Assembly: GCA_027922465.2 (NCBI GenBank)
Contig: BQMF02000168.1
Location: 62,001-126,000, forward strand
Direction of reading: 5' to 3'
Source of the DNA: Turritopsis dohrnii
Taxonomy: Eukaryota > Cnidaria > Hydrozoa > Anthoathecata > Oceaniidae
DNA length: 64,000 nt
Shown: positions 58,591 to 64,000 of the stretch, one piece after another
Numbering within the stretch: the first letter of the stretch is position 1
Layout of the letters: every line of letters starts with the position of its first letter
Translations under genes and position numbers: made by a program
Notes under the pieces: model-generated
Seen by the model: the letters and a program-made list of their open reading frames with translations, nothing else
Database searches by the model: none
Told to the model about the DNA's origin: nothing

Positions 58591-59617
58591 AAAAATGATT
58601 ACGATGGGCAATTGCAGCAGAAATGGCAGGAGAGAACCAGGGTGTAGAGTGAGGTTTAACCTGATATTTACGAGAAGGAACAAATTCATCAATACCAACC
58701 TGAAGCCAAGAAGAGATCTCCACTGCACACCTCTCTGCATCACAGGCAAAGATGTGATCAAACGGCAGGTCACGAATCAAATCTCGAAAGCTGTCCCAGT
58801 CACCACGATGGTATGAATAAAGTTTGCGATGAATAGGTGGATCGTGTGGGCAAGCGGAATTAAAGTCAATGGCTACGTTGACAACAGAATGATCAGAATT
58901 ACCTAAAGGAGCAGATGTTGATGTTTTGCAAATGTTCGGGTTAGACGAAAGGAATAGGTCAAGTAAAGAAGGCTCCTGATCAGCTCGATCAGTTACGCGA
59001 GTGGGAGAGTTCACAAGCTGAGTAAGAGAGTGAGAGATAGCAAAGTTGAAAGTGTCAATGCCAGATAGGGAGGTAGTGTGTGAGAAAGGTAACCAGTCAG
59101 CATGATGAATATTGAAATCACCGAACACAAAGATATTAGCAGAAGGGTGAGATATGAGAGCTTTATCAATATTTTCCGAGATAGAATTGGTGACGCTGCA
59201 CGACTGAGAAGATGGGGAGCGATACACAAAGAAAAGATAACTAGTTGAATGCAAGAGAGAAAGACGTAGACAGATGAAAGATTCGTCAGGAGATGCGAGA
59301 TTCAATTGACGACTGACAGGAAGACAGTCACGAACATAGATACCGTGCATAATAATAGATGAGTCCTTGCGATTAATAGGAAGATAGCCAGGTACATCGA
59401 AGTCAGAAGAGCTAATAGAAGGGTTAAGATTAGTTTCACAAATAGCAAGAATGTCAGGAGATGAGTTGGCTAGAAAAGATTCCAAATGAGAGACGTTCCC
59501 ACGAAGTCCACGAATATTAGAGAAGGAAAGTGAGAAAGACGTTGGCGATTTACGAGTACCCGATTTAGATTTACTAGAATTTGACATTTTTTTCATAATG
59601 AGGAGAAAGAAATCCAA
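58589..59617 (-). CDS. LINE AP-like endonuclease
   Basis: 342 residues from ATG 59617. EEP-fold motifs are in order: SFSNIRGLRG (Asn), ILAICETNL (Glu), VFVYRSP, FVFGDFNIHHADW (Asp, Asn), LLDLFLS and GNSDHSVV (Asp-His). It nicks target DNA for target-primed reverse transcription. It ends HRNHF-stop at a T-run, where the following frame picks up immediately. Endonuclease and RT were surely one frame in the parent. Confidence 0.85.
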   Translation of the reverse strand: MDFFLLIMKKMSNSSKSKSGTRKSPTSFSLSFSNIRGLRGNVSHLESFLANSSPDILAICETNLNPSISSSDFDVPGYLPINRKDSSIIMHGIYVRDCLPVSRQLNLASPDESFICLRLSLLHSTSYLFFVYRSPSSQSCSVTNSISENIDKALISHPSANIFVFGDFNIHHADWLPFSHTTSLSGIDTFNFAISHSLTQLVNSPTRVTDRADQEPSLLDLFLSSNPNICKTSTSAPLGNSDHSVVNVAIDFNSACPHDPPIHRKLYSYHRGDWDSFRDLIRDLPFDHIFACDAERCAVEISSWLQVGIDEFVPSRKYQVKPHSTPWFSPAISAAIAHRNHF

Positions 59618-60202
59618 AGTTGTGTTGGCTGAAGAACTCGTGCTAGAGGATCATTTCAATATAGGTTTGCTGTTAGCTATGAACCTATTGTCGTAACAAA
59701 AGCAATGCTGTGGCCTCTAAGGATGCAAACCGTTACAGCAGCAGGGCGCCGTCCAAGCGCAACTTGGCACTACTACTGCAACGCCATTTTTCGACTGTTG
59801 ATAGAGCAGCCTCTCTAAGTAGCTAGCAAAGAGTTCGGGCTCATGTACTACCAGTCGGCAAAGTAGCAATCAGGTAAAACTACTATCCTAACACCCTCAA
59901 CATAGATAACTAAGAAGCAGTATTGAAAATAGACTCAAGCATTTGTCAGACAGTCAAGTGCAACAAGGAGACCGGTGTTCATCATCCTAGAGTAGATATA
60001 GCACTGCAAGCAGCACATCTACACTAATAGACGAAGTAGGGGTACTAGACCGGGTGGTATCTCTACCTGCCCCTAAAGACAATTATGGCTTGCCAACCAG
60101 GTGTTTTTATCGAGACACCATTTCTAGGAAGGTTGCCAACCAAAGCTGAAGAAGCCTTCCCCTCCATTAAGCAAGACTGACCCCGCCGGACGCCAACCCG
60201 GT
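59618..60202 (-). other. LINE 5' untranslated region
   Basis: GC-rich compared with flanks, read from ACCGGGTTGGCGTCCGGCGG at about 60199. It presumably holds the internal promoter. No long frame. Confidence 0.5.
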
Positions 60203-60203
60203 A

Positions 60204-60453
60204 TTTTAATGTCTCGGGGTAAACATGGCGGGTAAACATGGCGAGAATGAAAACATTGACACGTGGTATGGAAAAAACAAGATTGAAAAAATTATTTTGA
60301 ATTGTTTGAACATATTCTTCGATAATTTAATTGAATTTTTTTCATTTTGGTTGAAGGAAGTGATGATGGGAAACGTTAAAATATTTGCAGATGTTAACAT
60401 ACATGTTGTTCCAAACTTCTGCAGAAAAATTTCCTTTTTACAATAATCATCTT
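60204..60453 (-). CDS. Receptor exon 2, cut by LINE 5' end
   Basis: The acceptor CTTTTCTGTTGTAG precedes AAGATGATTATTGTAAAAAG. With the phase-1 carry-over it reads EDDYCKKEIFLQKFGTTCML, two cysteines in a secreted N-terminus. The frame remains open to about 60206, where the LINE 5' region begins. The real donor was not identified, so the end is uncertain. Intron 1 is 112 bp. Confidence 0.5.
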
Positions 60454-60565
60454 CTACAACAGAAAAGGTAAGTTGAAGTATTTTTTTCCAAATATATCAT
60501 TTTCAAATTAAGTGTATGCAAGAACAACAAAAATATTGTGAAATATTCAAAGGTTGAGGGCTTAC
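60454..60565 (-). other. Receptor intron 1
   Basis: 112 bp, GTAAGC..TTGTAG, linking the signal-peptide exon to exon 2. Confidence 0.5.
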
Positions 60566-60620
60566 CTTTATTAGATTCTGAAGTACTTGCAACAATAAAC
60601 AGGAACAGTAATCTTTTCAT
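60566..60620 (-). CDS. Receptor exon 1: signal peptide
   Basis: ATG at 60620 encodes MKRLLFLFIVASTSESNK, a typical signal peptide (basic start, 9-residue hydrophobic core, small residues), then G|GTAAGC. It ends in phase 1, which fits exon 2. Confidence 0.6.
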
Positions 60621-60937
60621 GTTCAATCAGCAAATAATGCCAGTTTATTTTGGATGGCACACTGGTTTCATAAAAACACTCTATTCAGATTTTTCAGAAG
60701 TGTTGTTGTTTTTACTCTTGAGAAAACCTCTGCTACCTCTTTCACAGATTTTTGTTTTGTAGCTGGATGTCATATATTTTCGGAAATCAAGCTTATCATG
60801 ATTTACGTTTCATTTTGTCAGGCGAAAACAAAGTTAAAAGCTACAGTCACACATCAGATGAGAAAAGGATCAGACACAGTTAAAATAATGTCGTGGAAAA
60901 AATCATTGGCTTTGAAAAGCATCATAAAAAATTACCG

Positions 60938-60976
60938 AAACCCGACTAAAAACCCGATTAAAAACCCGACTAAAAA
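60938..60976 (+). repeat. 12-bp tandem repeat AACCCGAYTAAA
   Basis: Three consecutive units with a single C/T difference. Confidence 0.85.
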
Positions 60977-61149
60977 CAACAAATTCAACTTCTGACAAAA
61001 ACAAAACTCGTGTTACTTATAACCATTCGAATTCTAACTGATTCTGCTTGCTGTAGCTGCAATCGAAAACACTTGTGTGTAGAAACTATTTTCTCATCTA
61101 ATCGAAATTAATAACATTCCGAAAAATAAAAATCTTAAATTGACAAAAA

Positions 61150-61475
61150 CATTTATTTATTTATTCTTTATTTATGGTTGGAGTGTAAAATAGTACAAAA
61201 GACTAATAAATCCCAACATCAATGATAAAATATATATATAAAAAAAACGTATAAAACAAACAAACAAACAAACAGGTATGAGTTGCAATCATTTGCAATA
61301 AATTGCAAATGACTTAAGTTTACATTTAAATTTAGACAAGGAGGAGTTCTCTTGCTTTAAATCTGAAGGAAGATGATTCCAGGCTAGTGCAGCATGAAAA
61401 TCAAAGAAATTTGGAATTCACAAAGTTGGTGTCGCAACTTCCTCAATAAAAAGATTATGGAACAGATTTTTTTAT
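61150..61475 (-). mobile_element. 5'-truncated LINE, RT C-terminus and 3' tail
   Basis: The minus strand encodes FDFHAALAWNHLPSDLKQEN then SSLSKFKCKLKSF to a TAA near 61295. This is the ..WN.LP.....S...FK.. signature ending RT proteins of CR1/Jockey-group LINEs. About 140 nt of 3' sequence then leads to an AATAAATAAATAAAT tail at about 61150. One in-frame stop upstream shows decay. Confidence 0.65.
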
Positions 61476-61771
61476 ATACTTTCTTGAAGTGTTCTTGAAG
61501 TGTTCGTTTTTTCAAAGTTTACTTAAACATTTATTTAAACGTTTTATTTAGTTTATACGAAAGTCAATAATACCTTCTTAATGACGTTATAATCATGCGA
61601 TGGTTTTCGAAACCGGAAATATCTACTATCTTATTATACTAATTCGCATTTGTGCATACCACTTTTATTTTAGAGAGTGTTGTGTTTTTGTTTTTTTCAC
61701 GGTCAAAACCTTCTTATTTTTTCCCTTTTCGTCGTAAAACCACGTAGAGTGAGAGACACTTTTTTTAATGT

Positions 61772-61935
61772 TACGTAATTTAAGTGTGACGTTTCTTTCG
61801 GGAGACCAACACAATGCGCATAATACCTGGTAGAAGCCGAGAGTCACTTCTTAAAGTTACGTAATCAGTATACATGTGTACATGATACGTAATCTAAGTG
61901 TGACGTTTCTTTCGGGAAACCTATACAATGCGCAT
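61772..61935 (+). promoter_or_regulatory. Duplicated ~50-bp block in Helitron leader
   Basis: TACGTAATTTAAGTGTGACG..ACAATGCGCAT at 61772-61821 recurs at 61886-61935 with about 5 differences, 114 bp apart. It may be duplicated promoter or Rep-binding sequence. Confidence 0.5.
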
Positions 61936-62089
61936 TTATTTTGGTTGTTTTGATTGTTTTGATTGACGTGAATGCTTTTTGGCCAATCAAAATTGGTTTC
62001 CAGAATCGGGCAAACTATAGCAACCAATTCGTTCAGAACGTAAACAAATTAATTTTTAATTTTCCAGTTACGCTTGATATAGTATATAC

Positions 62090-62185
62090 ATTGTTTTGTT
62101 TGTATTATCGAAAGCGAAAGATCAGGTAAACCGTTGTTATTGTTTTGTTTGTATTATCGAAAGCGAAAGATCAGGTAAACCGTTT
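62090..62185 (+). repeat. 49-bp tandem duplication in Helitron leader
   Basis: ATTGTTTTGTTTGTATTATC..AAACCGTT is repeated twice in tandem (62090-62138 and 62139-62185), nearly identical. Confidence 0.9.
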
Positions 62186-62715
62186 GTTTAAAATTTTAAA
62201 ATAGGCTACTTACTTTTCTTATTTTATTAGATCATTCTATTTGTTGTGGTTGCTGCCCTGTTGATCGAGAGATTGTTTTGTTTATACGTACGAAATATAC
62301 GTCAACGAGGTGAGATCTCTTTATTTGTTTTCATAATAATTTAAATATGGTAAACTTTACGGCGGTTCTTCCGATGTTTATTCCCAGTGTTTATCCTTTC
62401 CTAAGAACTGTTTATCTATTGTTTATAAGAACTGTTAATCCTTACTAATCCTTATTACTCTTTCTGTCTTCTAACACGTTTTCTGTCTGCATTCCAGGTT
62501 CGTTTTTGTACGTTGAGTTTTTCCATTCCAGTTTATTTTCAAAAAAGAAGTTAGTTCTTAGATAGAAAGGTTCGTTGAAGATTATTATCACAGTTTCAGC
62601 TATTTCTTTTTATTTTGTATTAGTCAGTTTCCTTATGCTTCTGCCTAGATCTGTGCTGTTTATTCACAGTTGGTAGCTATATCTTTCTTTTTTTTGTTGT
62701 TAGTGTTTCTGAGCT

Positions 62716-63651
62716 GTGATGTTTAATATAAGAGGCACTAATATTATTCCTGGCTTCCAAGCAGTTTTTAGGAATGGCCAGTTTGTGCTCCAGCCACCTG
62801 ATCAGCAACAAATGCGCTCTGTTATTCAGCGTCGGCATGCACATGAGGATGTGGCTGAGGCAAGGCGCCAACAGCTTCAGCAAAACATTAATATCCAGCC
62901 ACCAAATATTCAGCAGGTCGCATCAGAAAATGAACGACTTCGAATCAATAATGCTGAAAGACGTGTTCAGTATCGTCAACTTGAAGATGACGGTCAAGGG
63001 TTAGCCCGGCGAAATGCTAATGTTCATCGCATGAGGGCAAGGCGGGGTGCTCAACGAAATGCAAATCCCCAATTGCATCGTAGTGCTAGGCAAGACCAAC
63101 TACCTGAGCTACACTATCTTGGTGCCATGGACAAAGTCTGTCAGTTTTGCGGTGCCAGGATGTTTGCTGAGGAAACTAATTTTAAGTGTTGTCACAATGG
63201 TAAAGTTCATTTAGATAACATTTATTATCCTAATGACCTTAAAGATCTTTTAGTAGGTGATAACAATCAAGCAAAGAACTTTCAAGAAAATATTCGAAAG
63301 TTCAACAGTTCGGTTGCTTTTGCTTCTATGGGTGCGAAATTGGCTGTACCGCCAGGTCGTGGTCCACCAGTTTTTCGTATCAATGGCCAGGTATGTCACC
63401 GAACAGGTAATTTACACCCACCGCCAGGTGTTCCTCCATCATATGGTCAACTATATATTTATGATGGTATGGATGCATTCAACGAGCGAATGGCAAGACC
63501 AGAAAATCAAGGTTGCTCCCCTGAAGTCATGCAAACTTTGCAAGATATCATTTTACGGGAGAGTCCTTATGCAGCTGCTTATAAACACATGAATGAGGTA
63601 GAAGCAGAGGAACTGCATCGCGCAAATGAACAGAATCGCCACCCATCTGAG
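62716..63651 (+). CDS. Helitron Rep/helicase protein, exon 1
   Basis: 312 codons from ATG 62716 to GAG|GTAAGT. The N-terminus is Gln/Arg-rich (RRHAHEDVAEARRQQLQQN, RRNANVHRMRARRG). A zinc-binding module follows (MDKVCQFCGARMFAEE, then KCCHNGKVHL, residues about 136-162). The conserved Helitron N-region comes next: FNSSVAFASMG, PVFRINGQVCHRTG, SYGQLYIYD. This is the standard order for animal Helitron proteins that carry out rolling-circle transposition. The frame is intact. The ATG is the first in frame after stops and matches family length. Confidence 0.85.
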
Positions 63652-63736
63652 GTAAGTGGAAATAGATATTTACTGATAGATATTTACTAAATACTGATCT
63701 TTCAACTGCTTTTGATAATTTGCTTTTGATTTTCAG
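63652..63736 (+). other. Helitron gene intron
   Basis: 85 bp, GTAAGTGG..TTTGATTTTCAG, phase 0. Reading through would stop after 12 codons. Confidence 0.85.
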
Positions 63737-64000
63737 GTTAGAATGCACTTGAGAAGTGGTGGTGACAGGCGTCGATACAATCTACCTCATCATGATGAAG
63801 TAGCTGCTGTTTTTGTTGGTGAAGATGGTGCACCACCATTGGCTCGAGACATTGTTGTTTACCCTCGAGATAGACCATTGCAGGATTTGCCTGTTCATTC
63901 ACCTAATCTTGATCCAATGGTGTATCCTGTATTTTTTCCAAGAGGAGAGTTGGGTTGGAGCTCTGACATTCCTCACGTAGCAGAATATGCAACAGGCCAG
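63737..64000 (+). CDS. Helitron Rep/helicase protein, exon 2 (runs off window)
   Basis: It continues in phase from exon 1: VRMHLRSGGDRRRYNLPHHD, EVAAVFVGEDGAPPLARDIV, then DPMVYPVFFPRGELGW, the canonical lead-in to the Helitron_like_N domain. The frame is open to the last base. The Rep HUH and helicase parts are not in the window. Confidence 0.85.

Larger units (their letters stand above)
56601..60202 (-). mobile_element. Near-complete CR1/Jockey-group LINE
   Basis: The element carries a 5' untranslated region (about 59618-60202), one endonuclease-RT coding region and a poly(A) tail (plus-strand T-run 56601-56622). It is markedly more GC-rich than its surroundings. It sits between exons 2 and 3 of the receptor-like gene in the same orientation. 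A target duplication could not be identified. A single 1-nt frame break is the only coding lesion seen. Confidence 0.85.
54307..60620 (-). pseudogene. Decayed IL-17-receptor-like gene (signal peptide, FN3-like, TM, SEFIR-like), nine exons
   Basis: Nine minus-strand exons were reconstructed with GT..AG borders and matching phases. They encode a signal peptide (exon 1), cysteine-containing ectodomain (2-4), an FN3-like segment with PGANYRLRIKILPKWGP (5), a membrane helix (6), a cytoplasmic SEFIR-like region (7-8), a helical stretch and an acidic tail (8-9). SEFIR domains are the signalling modules of IL-17 receptors and Act1. The assignment rests on layout and on motifs such as QFILIVVTER and VVYIPVYF. 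Lesions are TGA at 55228-55230, 1-nt shifts at about 54891-54915 and 54452-54462, and a LINE between exons 2 and 3. A recent pseudogene, or an allele with errors, fits best. Further exons may be lost. Confidence 0.55.
61629..64000 (+). mobile_element. Autonomous Helitron, 5' part (continues past window)
   Basis: The 5' terminus is A|TCTTATTATACTAATTCGC at 61629. Its first 15 bases equal the 5' end of array unit 4 (27345, minus strand). The following TGTGCATACCACTTTTATTT is also shared with family 1 units. About 1.09 kb of leader with internal direct repeats precedes an intron-containing Rep gene. The helicase part and 3' hairpin lie outside the window. Confidence 0.8.

Noticed and set aside
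58035..58816. Long plus-strand frames over the LINE (up to 223 codons)
   Set aside because: They are antisense to the endonuclease-RT coding region, which has all catalytic motifs.

Overview
The window is eukaryotic, AT-rich and repeat-dense. It has spliceosomal introns with GT..AG borders, AATAAA signals, a tRNA-derived SINE, CR1/Jockey-group LINEs, Helitrons and a Helentron, and many TIR elements. There are no operons, rRNA genes or CRISPR arrays. The mix suggests a marine invertebrate, most likely a cnidarian. That assignment rests on recollection of similar repeats and is not proven by anything here.

Layout: 0-1 kb is a large inverted repeat. 3.1-7.9 kb holds three direct copies of a ~1.33 kb unit. 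9-13.7 kb is featureless. 13.95-14.48 kb is a small ankyrin-repeat gene with an apparent 1-nt frame break near its end. 14.9-24.7 kb contains dispersed repeats, a TA-flanked MITE, a 3.1 kb hAT-like element rich in TACAGCTCA words, a foldback element built from TGTCGCA words, and a minus-strand SINE. 25.1-29.3 kb is a head-to-tail array of short non-autonomous Helitrons (minus strand) ending in a composite segment with duplicated exon-like cargo. 29.3-38.6 kb is a Helentron encoding a C76-like cysteine protease, Rep, PIF1-like helicase and an AP-type endonuclease. It is broken by a 698-bp MITE and two frameshifts, and the Rep HUH motif reads QVH. 39.0-39.6 kb is a coiled-coil pseudogene. 40.8-52.5 kb carries three clusters of a second Helitron family.

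54.3-60.6 kb (minus) is a nine-exon relic, with matching splice phases wherever these can be followed. It encodes a signal peptide, an FN3-like ectodomain, one membrane helix and a cytoplasmic region resembling a SEFIR domain (IL-17-receptor-like). It carries a nonsense codon, two frameshifts and a nearly complete same-strand LINE between exons 2 and 3. 61.15-61.48 kb is a 5'-truncated LINE tail.

61.63 kb to the window end is a plus-strand, intron-containing autonomous Helitron. Its first 15 bases match the 5' end of a Helitron copy in the 25-29 kb array, so it (or a close relative) is a plausible source of transposase for that family.

No complete, clearly intact host gene is visible. The best host candidates are the ankyrin gene and the decayed receptor gene.
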